From JAHQVI01 sp963727575 (lineage in GTDB: Bacteria; Pseudomonadota; Alphaproteobacteria; Rhizobiales; Rhodomicrobiaceae), in the NCBI GenBank assembly GCA_963727575.1, contig CAVSIA010000020.1, positions 1 through 64,000 of the forward strand: DNA of 64,000 nucleotides, written 5' to 3'. The position numbers and the translations under genes are program-made. A model generated the notes under the pieces. It worked only from the letters and a program-made list of their open reading frames with translations, did no database searches and was not told the origin of the DNA. Shown piece after piece: positions 9,145 to 18,642 of the stretch. How positions within the stretch are numbered: position 1 is the first letter of the stretch; every line of letters starts with the position of its first letter.

Positions 9145-9182
9145 GGGGCATGAAGTTCAGGGACTTCATGCCCCTCTTTTTT
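9145..9182 (+). terminator. Intrinsic terminator after the isochorismatase-fold gene
   Basis: The perfect 11-base arms GGGGCATGAAG (9145-9155) and CTTCATGCCCC (9164-9174) enclose an 8-base loop and are followed by TCTTTTTT. This is a textbook rho-independent terminator on the plus strand, separating the gene at 8443 from sodB. Confidence 0.9.
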
Positions 9183-9258
9183 GCGCGCCGCTTGCCACTC
9201 CTCACTTCTAAGACTACGTTTCGGCTTATGAATTGAGCCAAACATCAAGGAGAGCACC

Positions 9259-9855
9259 GTGGCATTCGAATTACCAGAGCTGCCTTATGCTTACGATGCG
9301 CTGCAGCCGTACATGTCGGCTGAGACGCTCGAATATCACCACGACAAGCATCACAATGCTTATGTCGAGACCGGAAACAAGCTGCTCGTCGGCTCGGGCC
9401 TCGAGGGCAAAGCCCTTGAAGACGTTGTGAAAGAGGCCTACGGCGCCAACCAGCCGCTCTTCAACAATGCCGGCCAGCATTACAACCATATTCACTTCTG
9501 GAAATGGATGAAGCCCGGCGGCGGCGGACGCAAACTGCCCGGCACGTTGCAGGCGCGGATCGACAGCGATCTCGGCGGCTTCGACAAATTCCGTGAGGCT
9601 TTCATCGACGCAGGCAAAGGCCAGTTCGGCTCAGGCTGGTGCTGGCTGGCGATGAAGGACGGCAAGCTCGAAGTGATGAAGACGCCGAACGGCGAGAACC
9701 CGCTGGTTCACGGCGCCAAGCCGCTGCTCGGCTGCGATGTGTGGGAGCACTCCTATTACATCGACTACCGCAATGCGCGGCCGAAATATCTCGAAGCCTG
9801 GTTCGACAATCTCGTCAACTGGGAACACGTCGAGCAGATGTTCGCGGCGGCCTGA
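9259..9855 (+). CDS. sodB: Superoxide dismutase, Fe/Mn type
   Basis: This 198-residue cytoplasmic enzyme converts superoxide to hydrogen peroxide and oxygen. Length and sequence are typical (FELPELPYAYDAL at the start). The metal ligands are His27 (EYHHDKHH), His77 (HYNHIHFW), and Asp and His in the C-terminal DVWEHSYYIDYRN signature. Translation starts at GTG 9259 behind an AAGGAGAG ribosome site. Whether Fe or Mn is used cannot be decided here. Its own terminator follows at 9884. Manganese transport genes are nearby. Confidence 0.96.
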   Translation: MAFELPELPYAYDALQPYMSAETLEYHHDKHHNAYVETGNKLLVGSGLEGKALEDVVKEAYGANQPLFNNAGQHYNHIHFWKWMKPGGGGRKLPGTLQARIDSDLGGFDKFREAFIDAGKGQFGSGWCWLAMKDGKLEVMKTPNGENPLVHGAKPLLGCDVWEHSYYIDYRNARPKYLEAWFDNLVNWEHVEQMFAAA

Positions 9856-9883
9856 GCCGTCAGGCCTTCCCGATCGTGAGGCA

Positions 9884-9912
9884 AGGGTCGCAATTGGCGG
9901 CCCTTTTCTTTT
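9884..9912 (+). terminator. Intrinsic terminator after sodB
   Basis: AGGGTCGC (9884-9891) and GCGGCCCT (9897-9904) pair with one G-U wobble around the loop AATTG. The run TTTTCTTTT follows. It lies 29 bases past the sodB stop. Confidence 0.75.
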
Positions 9913-9970
9913 ATCCGCGGCCCGTTGCGGGCCGAGCTTAAGAGCACGATTGGTTTAAATGCACCCGCCG

Positions 9971-10050
9971 CAATCCCCGCGCAGGCGGGGATCCGGTTGA
10001 GTCGTGCGCCCGCGAAGGACTGGATACCCGTTTTCACGGGGATTTCGTCT
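9971..10050. repeat. Dispersed palindromic intergenic repeat
   Basis: The perfect palindrome ATCCCCGC-gcag-GCGGGGAT lies at 9973-9992. About 35 bases on there is a related CCCG...CGGGGAT hairpin (around 10025-10045). The unit resembles the ATCCCCGC-type dispersed hairpins that are common between genes in Hyphomicrobiales. Only one copy is seen in this window, so the call rests on the structure and remembered resemblance. The rest of the 349-base gap (9856-10204) holds nothing else recognisable apart from the sodB terminator. Confidence 0.5.
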
Positions 10051-10204
10051 CAGGTTTTCGCAACCGACTCCATCCAAGTCGATCCTGCCCAAGCATATGG
10101 CCGGAACGCAGGAGCCGAAGCGTGCGCCCGAGTCCGGCGAGGAGCGCACAATCTCCTAAGCTTCCAGCCCGCCCGCAGCGCCGGTAAGGCTTTCGTCCCC
10201 GGCC

Positions 10205-11507
<1,303 letters not shown>

Positions 11508-11543
11508 GGAATCTCGTTGTGGTTTTTTGCCTATGCTTTAAAA

Positions 11544-11559
11544 TGTAGCACTGGCTACA
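11544..11559. promoter_or_regulatory. Candidate MntR operator between mntH and mntR
   Basis: TGTAGC-ACTG-GCTACA is a perfect 6-base inverted repeat with a 4-base spacer. It lies 37 bases upstream of the mntH start and 123 bases from the mntR start. Its position between a Mn transporter and a DtxR/MntR-type regulator makes it the obvious operator, but no second copy was found to test this. Confidence 0.6.
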
Positions 11560-11681
11560 CTTAAATCAATGGGCGAAATAGCGCGACATGTTGCACCATG
11601 GCGTAAACCGCCGTTAAACAAGGTTTGTGCTGTGCACCGCGACGCGAAGAGCAATTCACGGCCGACACAAAGGACAACAAC

Positions 11682-12143
11682 TTGACGCGCAAACCGAAGC
11701 CATCGACCGCGGACGAAGCGCGGCCGGACGCCGGCCCTGCGGTCGTTGCGCGCCGTTTCCGCAAGGCGCGCACGGCACGCTCGGCGGCACTCCTTGAGGA
11801 CTACACCGAGCTGATCGCCGAGCTGCTCGAGAAACACGGCGAGGCGCGGACCACCGAGATCGCCAACCGGCTCGGCGTCGCCCATCCAACGGCGACCAAG
11901 GCGATCGCCCGGCTGAAGCGCGAGGGGCTGGCGATTTCCCGCCCCTATCGCGGCGTCTTCCTGACCGATGCCGGCGCCGAAATGGCGGAACGGGCACGGG
12001 CGCGGCACCGTCTCGTCGTCGCCGTCCTCAAAGCCATCGGCGTTCCCTCGGAAGCCGCGGAAACGGATGCAGAGGGCATTGAACACTACGTATCCGACGC
12101 GACGCTTGCGGCGTTCGAGCGCTTTCTCGAGCAGAAGCCCTAA
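11682..12143 (+). CDS. mntR: Manganese-responsive regulator MntR (DtxR family)
   Basis: This protein of about 153 residues has the N-terminal winged helix of the DtxR family (DYTELIAELLEKHGEARTTEIANRLGVAHPTATKAIARLKREGL) and a dimerisation/metal-binding half with HRLVVAVLKAIGVPSEAAETDAEGIEHYVS, which carries the Glu/His metal ligands. There is no SH3 domain, as in MntR rather than DtxR. The TTG at 11682 is chosen because AAAGGA lies 8 bases upstream; the frame is open to 11625. It should repress mntH when Mn is sufficient. Confidence 0.85.
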   Translation: MTRKPKPSTADEARPDAGPAVVARRFRKARTARSAALLEDYTELIAELLEKHGEARTTEIANRLGVAHPTATKAIARLKREGLAISRPYRGVFLTDAGAEMAERARARHRLVVAVLKAIGVPSEAAETDAEGIEHYVSDATLAAFERFLEQKP

Positions 12144-12213
12144 CTCTCTTGCTTAACCTGCTGATGACGTCTGCGTTCCGGGCCGGTGGCGCGGGCGCGA
12201 CGAAAAATCCGCC

Positions 12214-12969
12214 TCATGTCATCATCTGGATAATCAGCGCCGTTCCCGAGGCGAGCAGCAAGACCAGCACGGTCCGGCGAAACGCGGTCTCGCTGACGCC
12301 GACATAGACGCGTGCCCCGATCCATGCACCTGCCAGCGTCACCGGCAGGCAGATCGCGGCGACGGCGAGTACGGCGAGATCGAGCTGGCCGCTCGCCGCC
12401 ATTACCAGCGCGGCGGTGCTCAGCACGATCAGGTTGAACGGCTGATAGGTGGCGCGCTGCCGGTCGCTCGGGCCCCCGCGAAGCTGAAGCCAGATCAAGG
12501 GCAGCGGCCCTGATAGCCCGGCGAATCCGCCGAGGATGCCGCCGCCGACCCCGACGGCGGTGTCGGCCCCGCGTCCGCCCCAATCGCCGATCGCGGCGCG
12601 GCCCAGACCGGAAAGCTGGGAGACCGCGTAAGCGACGAGGAAGACGCCGACAAAAGTCTTGAGCAGCCCCGGCGAGGCCGCGGCGAGCGCGGCGACGCCG
12701 ATCGGCACACCCAGCACGCCGCCGATCAGGAACGGCGTCACCCGGCTCCATTCGAACGCCTTGCGCACGGTGACGACGCCGACAAGCTGGCCGGCAACCG
12801 AGACCAGCGCGATCAGCGGCGGCACCATGGCGGCGGGGAGGGCGTGGAACCAAAAGCCCGCCGAGACCAGTCCCGTGCCGAACCCGGCGAATCCGGTGGT
12901 GAAACCGGCGACGAACGCGCCGGCCAGGATGGTCAGCGTTGCGGAGAGGTCGAGCGAGGCGAGTGTCAT
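12214..12969 (-). CDS. TauE/SafE-family membrane permease
   Basis: This 251-residue polytopic protein has about eight hydrophobic segments in two similar halves. Its N-terminal motif AGFTTGFAGFGTGLVSAGFW and the central GVGGGILGGFAGLSGPL are typical of the TauE/SafE (4-toluene sulfonate or sulfite exporter) family. The transported anion is unknown; members export sulfite, sulfoacetate or similar compounds. It is convergent with mntR and stands alone, so context gives no substrate clue. Confidence 0.85.
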   Translation of the reverse strand: MTLASLDLSATLTILAGAFVAGFTTGFAGFGTGLVSAGFWFHALPAAMVPPLIALVSVAGQLVGVVTVRKAFEWSRVTPFLIGGVLGVPIGVAALAAASPGLLKTFVGVFLVAYAVSQLSGLGRAAIGDWGGRGADTAVGVGGGILGGFAGLSGPLPLIWLQLRGGPSDRQRATYQPFNLIVLSTAALVMAASGQLDLAVLAVAAICLPVTLAGAWIGARVYVGVSETAFRRTVLVLLLASGTALIIQMMT

Positions 12970-13020
12970 TCAATCCCTTTTCGGCATTCGCCGAAGCGCG
13001 GCCGTTGGCGAATCGCTTGG

Positions 13021-13390
13021 CTACTTATAGGAGCTGACTTCGATCAGATTGCCGTCGGGATCGTTGAAATAGACCGACATGATCGGCCCGGTCGCGCCGG
13101 TTTTCTCCACAGGGCCCCTCGACGATCTCGACCGCTTGGGCGCGCAGATGCTCAAGGACCCGGTCCGGGCTCCAGTCGGTGATCAGGCAGACGTCGCCCG
13201 ACCCGATCCCGGCGTAATTCCGCGTTTCCTGGCCGAGGGTCTGGAGATTGATCTTCTGGTTTCCGAACTGCAGGGCCTTGCGCCCGCCCGCGAAACTCAC
13301 CGCGTTCATGCCCAGGATCTGCGTATAGAACGCGACCGCACGGTCGGTGTCGCGGACCGTCAGCACGATATGGTCGATATGGCTTATCAT
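13021..13390 (-). pseudogene. Glyoxalase/VOC-fold protein, single-base frameshift
   Basis: From ATG 13390 the protein reads as a vicinal-oxygen-chelate family member of about 122 residues (HIDHIVLTVRDTDRAVAFYTQILGM; GNQKINLQ). At about 13109-13112 one extra base shifts the frame. The expected ending (GPIMSVYFNDPDGNLIEVSSYK) is present in the next frame and stops at 13021. That ending supplies the last metal-ligand Glu, so the uncorrected product would lack it. The rest is undamaged, which suggests a sequence error. Substrate unknown. Confidence 0.8.
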
Positions 13391-13640
13391 CTTGGCGCCT
13401 CTCCAGGATTCGGCGAGCGCTCACGCGCTTTTACCTTCGCGCGCGCATTCACTTCGTTCATGTGGCCGCGCACCAGCCCTTTGTTCATGCATCAATTTTA
13501 CCAAACTCCGGCTGGCGCCTCCGTTTGGATCGATGCACGGGCAATCCTTTTCCACCGATTGAAATCCGCGTCAAATCCATAGCCATAGGCTTTTTGGCTG
13601 AGATCGGTTAAGCAGGGAAGCATTGACCGGATAGCTGGGC

Positions 13641-15500
13641 ATGGCGGGACCTGAGAGATTAAAGCACAAATCGCCGGCGGATTGGCTGAAGGGCGTGCGC
13701 GCCTTCGAAGCCATGCCGGAGAGTGCGCTCAAGCGCCTTTACGCCGAGTGCCATCTGCAGACGGTCGACCGCGGCGACACGCTGGTCAAGGCCGGAGACG
13801 TACCCGGCGCCCTCCACATCATCACCTCGGGCCGTTTCCGCACCACGCGCTACGCGAACGATCCGGCGCGCGCCGAGATGGGCCCCGGCGCGGTGCTCGG
13901 CGAAAAGGCGTTCTTCGCCCGCGAGGCGCAAGGCACCAGCATCACGGCGGCACGCAGCAGCATCGTCCTGACGCTGGACTGGGACAGCTTCGATTCGCTC
14001 ACCCGCGGCAATCCGGAAGTCTGGCAGGGCGTGCTTCGCAGCCTGATTCAGAATGACGGCGTCAGCCGTCCGTTCCCGCGTCCGCGCGTAACCGCCGACC
14101 GCGCCCGCTCGCTGGCGATCTGCCCGGCGGGCACCGAGACGCTGCCGCCCGATTTCGCCAAGCGGCTGGCGGGGGCAGTCGAACAGCGCGCCGAATGCCA
14201 GGTGCTGTCCTCCGAAGGGCTCGGGCAGGACATGCCCGGCGGCATCGCCCTCGACGATCCACAGGTCGTGCATTGGCTGAAGGAGCAGGAAGCGCGCTTC
14301 GACGTCGTCATTCTGCTCGCCGATCCGGAGCCGACGCCGTGGACCGAGCGCGCCCTTGCCGAGGCCGATGAGATCTGCCTGATCGGTACCCATGACGGCG
14401 GACGGCTCGGCACGCCGGTTCCGCTCGGCCCGATCGAGGAGCTGGCCTTCGAAATGCGCGGCGCCGACGCCTGCCGTCTGGCGCTGTTTCACGATCCCCG
14501 GCGCGGCTCGACCATTGCCGGGACGCGGCGCTGGCTGGAATACCGGCCGGTGCGCTCGCATCACCACATCCGCCCGCATGAAGCTAAGGATTTCGAGCGC
14601 CTGGCGCGCTTCCTGCTCGGCCAGTCCACTGGCTTTTTCGCGGCCGGGCAGGGCGTCTACAGCGCCGCCTCGCTGGGCACGTTCAAGGCGGTGCAGGCGT
14701 CGGGCTTCGAGCCGGACTGTTTTGCCGGCGTCGGCGCGGGTACGGCGATCGCGGCCTGTCTGGCGCTCGGCATGGACCCGGACGACACCGACCAGCTCAT
14801 CTCGGAGGTCATGGTCGAAAGGCGGGCGCTGCGTCGCAAGCATTGGCCGCGTTTCAGCCTCTACGACCAGCGCACGCTCGACCGCTTGATCCTGAAACAT
14901 TTCCCCGACACCGACCTCGCCGACCTGCCGATCCCGTTCTATTCCGCCTCGGCGAATCTTTCGACCGGCGAGCCTCACATCCACACCGCCGGCAATCTCC
15001 AGGTCGCGATCCGCGCCAACTGGACGTTTCCCGGCCTGCTGCCGCCTTTCGTCGACGAGGAAGGGCAGATGCTGGTCGACGGCAGCCTGATTCGCCCGCT
15101 GCCGCTGCATCCGATGCACCGGCTCAATGCCGGGCCGAACGTAATCGCCAAGCCCATCGTGCCCGCCTTCGGCAAATCGCCGATCCGCTATCGCGACCTG
15201 CCGGCGTGGCAGAAGCAGATGCGGCGGCGCTGGCCGTGGCAGAAGATGCCGGACGAGCCGAGCCTGCCGTCCTACGAAACGACGCTGGTTGCGTCCTACG
15301 AAGGCAGCGGCGACGATGCGGACGGTATGGGGCCGCTCGACATGCTGCTGGCCCCGCCGATCCCCGCGGGCACCGACGTTCTGGCGTGGCGCGAGCACAG
15401 CCGGATCAAGGATCTGAGCTATCAATGGGCGCTGAACGAGATGGAGAAGCGCGCCGCGTCCGGCGACCTTCCGCTTATCGCAGCGATCCCTTCAGGATAG
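13641..15500 (+). CDS. Cyclic-nucleotide-binding-fold plus patatin-like protein, catalytically degenerate
   Basis: This 619-residue protein has the layout of bacterial NTE-type phospholipases. A cNMP-binding fold comes first (about 15-135). A middle region follows (about 150-260) containing VVILLADPEPTPWTERALAEADEICLIG. The patatin domain is about 325-540. In the patatin domain the Gly-rich oxyanion loop reads GFFAAGQGVYSAASLG instead of a GGGxRG form. The GxSxG nucleophile motif reads GVGAG, with Gly365 where Ser is expected. Asp480 of the DG pair (MLVDGSLIRP) is kept. The cNMP pocket lacks its usual Arg (AQGTSITA). It may be a non-catalytic relative. Confidence 0.8.
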   Translation: MAGPERLKHKSPADWLKGVRAFEAMPESALKRLYAECHLQTVDRGDTLVKAGDVPGALHIITSGRFRTTRYANDPARAEMGPGAVLGEKAFFAREAQGTSITAARSSIVLTLDWDSFDSLTRGNPEVWQGVLRSLIQNDGVSRPFPRPRVTADRARSLAICPAGTETLPPDFAKRLAGAVEQRAECQVLSSEGLGQDMPGGIALDDPQVVHWLKEQEARFDVVILLADPEPTPWTERALAEADEICLIGTHDGGRLGTPVPLGPIEELAFEMRGADACRLALFHDPRRGSTIAGTRRWLEYRPVRSHHHIRPHEAKDFERLARFLLGQSTGFFAAGQGVYSAASLGTFKAVQASGFEPDCFAGVGAGTAIAACLALGMDPDDTDQLISEVMVERRALRRKHWPRFSLYDQRTLDRLILKHFPDTDLADLPIPFYSASANLSTGEPHIHTAGNLQVAIRANWTFPGLLPPFVDEEGQMLVDGSLIRPLPLHPMHRLNAGPNVIAKPIVPAFGKSPIRYRDLPAWQKQMRRRWPWQKMPDEPSLPSYETTLVASYEGSGDDADGMGPLDMLLAPPIPAGTDVLAWREHSRIKDLSYQWALNEMEKRAASGDLPLIAAIPSG

Positions 15501-15522
15501 ACTGTCGTTTTGGGGAGTGAGC

Positions 15523-16479
15523 ATGACGGATCGGTCGTCTATCGAAATCCGCCATATGGCCGCGCAGACCGGGTTCCCGCGTATCGGTGAAAAGCGGCGC
15601 GACGCGGCCTGGATCGATGCGCAGAAAGCCTTGCCCGACGCGCGGTTTTTCCTGCTCGTCGACCTGAAGCTGCCGATCGTCTCCGATGCGGACCGGATGA
15701 ATACGCGGCTGCGCGAATATCGCGCCGGAGACCTGACCGCGCTGCGCATCAAGCTTGATGACGCGTGTTTTCTCGGGATGCGCGAGGGCGCGCCGGTGTT
15801 TTCCGTGTCGGTATCGGCGGCCGATGCCGTCGCGTTCACCGGCGGCGAGGAGGCGTTCGCGCCGCTCGTCGATCTGCGCACGCTTGCCATTCAGACCGAC
15901 ATGCCCGCCGGGCAATTGACGCTCGCCGCCCAGGCCCGCAGCCTTGCCTGCTGGCATGGGACGCATCGCTGCTGCGGACGCTGCGGGGGCCGCACCCTGA
16001 CGCGCGACGGCGGATGGCGGCGCGAGTGCTGGGCGTGCGGCCAGAACCATTTCCCGCGCTCCGACCCGGCGGTGATCATGCTGATCACGCATGGCGGGCG
16101 GTGCCTGCTGGGCAACGAGCCTCGCTTCCAGGAGAACATGTACTCGGTGCTGGCCGGGTTCGTCGAGCCGGGCGACGATATCGAAACCGCGGTCCGCCGC
16201 GAGATCATGGAAGAGGTCGGCGTCCGCGTCGGCCGCGTCGACTATATCGGCAGCCAGCCCTGGCCGTTCCCGCACTCCCTGATGATCGGCTGCTGGGGCG
16301 AAGCGCTGAACGACGACCTGACCATCGATCCCGGCGAGATCAACGATGCGCGGTGGTTCAGCCGGGAGGACGTTCAGGTCATGATCCGTCGGGAGCACCC
16401 CGACGGGCTGTTCGTGCCGCCGCCGCTTTCGATTTCATACACGCTGGTCCGTGCCTTTGCCGACGGCAAGCTCGGCTGA
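15523..16479 (+). CDS. nudC: NAD(+) diphosphatase NudC (Nudix hydrolase)
   Basis: This 318-residue enzyme splits NAD(H) to AMP and NMN(H), and in some bacteria removes NAD caps from RNA. A zinc ribbon is present (CGRCGG ... CWACGQ, Cys4), followed by HFPRSDPAVIMLI, the Nudix box GFVEPGDDIETAVRREIMEEVG and the family-specific SQPWPFPHSLM that marks NAD specificity. The first acidic position after the Nudix Gly-x5 is Asp rather than Glu. The ATG at 15523 fits the GGGGAG ribosome site; a GTG two codons upstream is less well placed. It starts 22 bases after the patatin-like gene and may be cotranscribed. Confidence 0.93.
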   Translation: MTDRSSIEIRHMAAQTGFPRIGEKRRDAAWIDAQKALPDARFFLLVDLKLPIVSDADRMNTRLREYRAGDLTALRIKLDDACFLGMREGAPVFSVSVSAADAVAFTGGEEAFAPLVDLRTLAIQTDMPAGQLTLAAQARSLACWHGTHRCCGRCGGRTLTRDGGWRRECWACGQNHFPRSDPAVIMLITHGGRCLLGNEPRFQENMYSVLAGFVEPGDDIETAVRREIMEEVGVRVGRVDYIGSQPWPFPHSLMIGCWGEALNDDLTIDPGEINDARWFSREDVQVMIRREHPDGLFVPPPLSISYTLVRAFADGKLG

Positions 16480-16796
16480 GCTGGCGACGGGCGGCGGTCC
16501 GGCCTGACGCCGCTGCGAAGATGCCGCATGTGCGCCGCCGCGGCTGTTCTCGAGCTGTGCGCTTATTACCATGATCCGTAAGCGCTTTTCTCTCCAAGCC
16601 GCTGGCGAGCGGCCGCTCCGCTTTTCCCCACGATTACCAATTCCCGAGCGACCAGCGCCGCGCAACGTACATGACGTAGGCATGACACTTGCATCGTTAT
16701 GGTGGTCAGCGGCGCGGTCACACACGCTCGGCGAGCGTTGCCGCTGACATCGGCCCTCGGGCCGGTTTGCTGCAATACTCATGTGGAGACCAAGAA
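16480..16796. other. Intergenic stretch without a recognised gene
   Basis: No conserved coding sequence, tRNA or hairpin with a T-run was found between nudC and the small gene at 16797. It presumably carries the promoter of that small gene. Confidence 0.4.
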
Positions 16797-17075
16797 ATGC
16801 TCCAGGTCCTTATATTGGTCTGCGCCGCCGGAATGGCGCCGCAAGATTGCCAGAAAGACACCGCGCTTGACGTTTTTCGCGGACCGACCGTTGTCAATGA
16901 AGTGATGTGCGGCCTTCACGGCCAGGCTTATCTTGCCGAGACCTCGCTGGCCGCGCGCGGGCCGGGCGAATATCTGAAGATCAAGTGCGCCCGGACCGAG
17001 CCGCGCGACCACGCGTTCCGCGCCGGTTTTGCCGGCGAGGCGGCGCTACGGGGCCGGGGGCACGCGACCGAATAG
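16797..17075 (+). CDS. Small conserved hypothetical protein
   Basis: This 92-residue protein starts at ATG 16797 behind GTGGAGACC. The first 66 residues (MLQVLILVCAAGMAPQDCQ, then AYLAETSLAARGPGEYLKIKC) look like a family of small proteins I recall from Bradyrhizobium and relatives, with conserved Cys in QDCQ, VMCG and KIKC. The hydrophobic start may be a signal or anchor. The C-terminal 25 residues are Arg/Gly-rich and poorly structured. Function unknown. It is convergent with the liv operon. Confidence 0.6.
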   Translation: MLQVLILVCAAGMAPQDCQKDTALDVFRGPTVVNEVMCGLHGQAYLAETSLAARGPGEYLKIKCARTEPRDHAFRAGFAGEAALRGRGHATE

Positions 17076-17195
17076 GTTCGGTAAGGGCGATCTCGCCGGC
17101 CTGGAACGAGGGCGGCGCGATCACCGACGTAAAGAGATCCGCAGATCGGGCGCGATTTCTATCGTGCAGGCGATTTTTTTCGCGCCGCCCCCGCC

Positions 17196-17897
17196 TTATA
17201 CCTCGAGCCATTCCTTGCGGACGTTCTCGTTCGCCTCGAATTCGGCGGGCGTGCCTTCGAAGACGATCTGGCCGTGGCCCATCACATAGACCCGGCTCGA
17301 CACCCGCAATGCGATGGTGAGCTTCTGCTCGACCAGCAGGATCGACACCCCGCGGCTGGAAATCTCGCCCAGCAGGTCGGCGACCTGGGCGACGATTTTC
17401 GGCGCAAGTCCCTCGGTCGGCTCGTCGATCATGATCAGGTCGGGGTCACCCATCAGCGTCCGGCACATGGTCAGCATCTGCTGCTCGCCGCCGGAGAGCG
17501 CCCCGCCCAGCACATCTGCGCGCGCGCGCAGATTGGGGAACAGGTCGAACATGTCCTCCATCGACCAGCGGGCCTTATGCCGCACATCCTTGACGCCGAG
17601 GATCAGGTTCTCGCGGACCGTCAGTGTCGGGAAGATCTCACGGTTCTCCAGGACGATGCCGAGCCCGCGCCGCGCGATCTGATGCGGCGCCAAGCCGACC
17701 AGCTCGCCGCCGCGGAAGCGCACCGAGCCGCGGCAATCGACATTGCCCATGATCGCGTTGACGGTGGTCGTGCGGCCGACGCCGTTGCGGCCGAGCAGGC
17801 TGACGATCTCACCCTCGCCGACATCGAACGAGACGCCCTGGAGGACGTGGCTCTTGCCGTAGAAGGCGTGCAGGTCCCTGACCTCAAGCATGGGCAT
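17196..17897 (-). CDS. livF: Branched-chain amino-acid ABC transporter ATPase LivF
   Basis: This 233-residue ATPase works with LivG on the cytoplasmic face of the LivHM channel. The signature is LSGGEQQ and Walker B is LIMIDEPTEGLAP. The LivF-type VEQK stretch and EFxANENVRKEWLEV ending are present. Walker A reads LLGRNGVGRTTT: the essential Lys of GxGKT is Arg, encoded by CGC, so more than one base differs from a Lys codon. It overlaps livG by 14 bases (or 8 if started at ATG 17891) and closes the livKHMGF cluster. Confidence 0.93.
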   Translation of the reverse strand: MPMLEVRDLHAFYGKSHVLQGVSFDVGEGEIVSLLGRNGVGRTTTVNAIMGNVDCRGSVRFRGGELVGLAPHQIARRGLGIVLENREIFPTLTVRENLILGVKDVRHKARWSMEDMFDLFPNLRARADVLGGALSGGEQQMLTMCRTLMGDPDLIMIDEPTEGLAPKIVAQVADLLGEISSRGVSILLVEQKLTIALRVSSRVYVMGHGQIVFEGTPAEFEANENVRKEWLEV

Positions 17898-18642
17898 CGA
17901 GCTCCGTTCCCAAATAGGCCTCCTGCACGGCGGCGTTGGCACGAATTGCCGCCGGCGCGTCGCTGGCGATGATCTCGCCATAGACGAGGACGGAGATGCG
18001 GTCCGCAAGATTGAAGACGACGCTCATGTCGTGCTCGACGATGACCATGGTCCGGCCGCCGGATACCGCGCGCACCAGCTCGACGATCTGCTCGGTCTCG
18101 CTGTGGCTCATGCCCGCGGTCGGCTCGTCGAGCATGATGACCTCGCCGCCGCCGGCCAGCGTGATGCCGATCTCCAGCGCGCGCTGCTCGGCATAGGTGA
18201 GCAGGGCGGCGGGGGTAGCGAAGCGGTCGGTGAGGCGGATCTGTTCGAGGATCTCCTCGGTCAGCAGGTTGACGTCGTCCAGATCGTCGACGCTGTCCCA
18301 GAATGAATATTTGTATCCCTTGGACCAGAGCGCCCCGCACCGGATGTTCTCGTACACGCTCATATGCGGGAAGATGTTGGTGACCTGGAAGCTGCGAGCG
18401 AGGCCCTTGCGGTAGATCTCGAAAGGCGGCAGGCCGCCGATCTCTTCGCCGCGCAGCTTGATGCTGCCGCCGGTCGGGCGATAGCGGCCGCTGATCAGGT
18501 GGAACAGCGTCGATTTGCCGGCGCCGTTCGGGCCGATGATGGCGTGCATCTCGCCGGGCGGGATGGCGAGGTCGACGCCGCGGATGATCTCGGTCTGGCC
18601 GAAGGATTTGCGCAAATTGGTGAGCTGGAGAGCAGGTGTCAT
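17884..18642 (-). CDS. livG: Branched-chain amino-acid ABC transporter ATPase LivG
   Basis: This 252-residue ATPase has intact motifs: Walker A GPNGAGKST, a signature-like segment LLTYAEQRALEIG, Walker B VIMLDEPTAGMS and the switch His in VIVEHDMSVVF. The signature has YAEQR instead of the usual SGGQ, which is common in LivG-type ATPases of the HAAT family. It overlaps livM upstream by 4 bases and livF downstream, so all are one transcript. With LivF lacking the Walker A Lys, LivG would be the only subunit with a normal ATP site. Confidence 0.94.
   Translation of the reverse strand: MTPALQLTNLRKSFGQTEIIRGVDLAIPPGEMHAIIGPNGAGKSTLFHLISGRYRPTGGSIKLRGEEIGGLPPFEIYRKGLARSFQVTNIFPHMSVYENIRCGALWSKGYKYSFWDSVDDLDDVNLLTEEILEQIRLTDRFATPAALLTYAEQRALEIGITLAGGGEVIMLDEPTAGMSHSETEQIVELVRAVSGGRTMVIVEHDMSVVFNLADRISVLVYGEIIASDAPAAIRANAAVQEAYLGTELDAHA

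Noticed and set aside
13659..15425. Long open frame on the minus strand opposite the patatin-like gene
   Set aside because: It mirrors a well-supported gene in high-GC DNA, has no conserved motif and is rich in Arg and Gly. It is a shadow frame.
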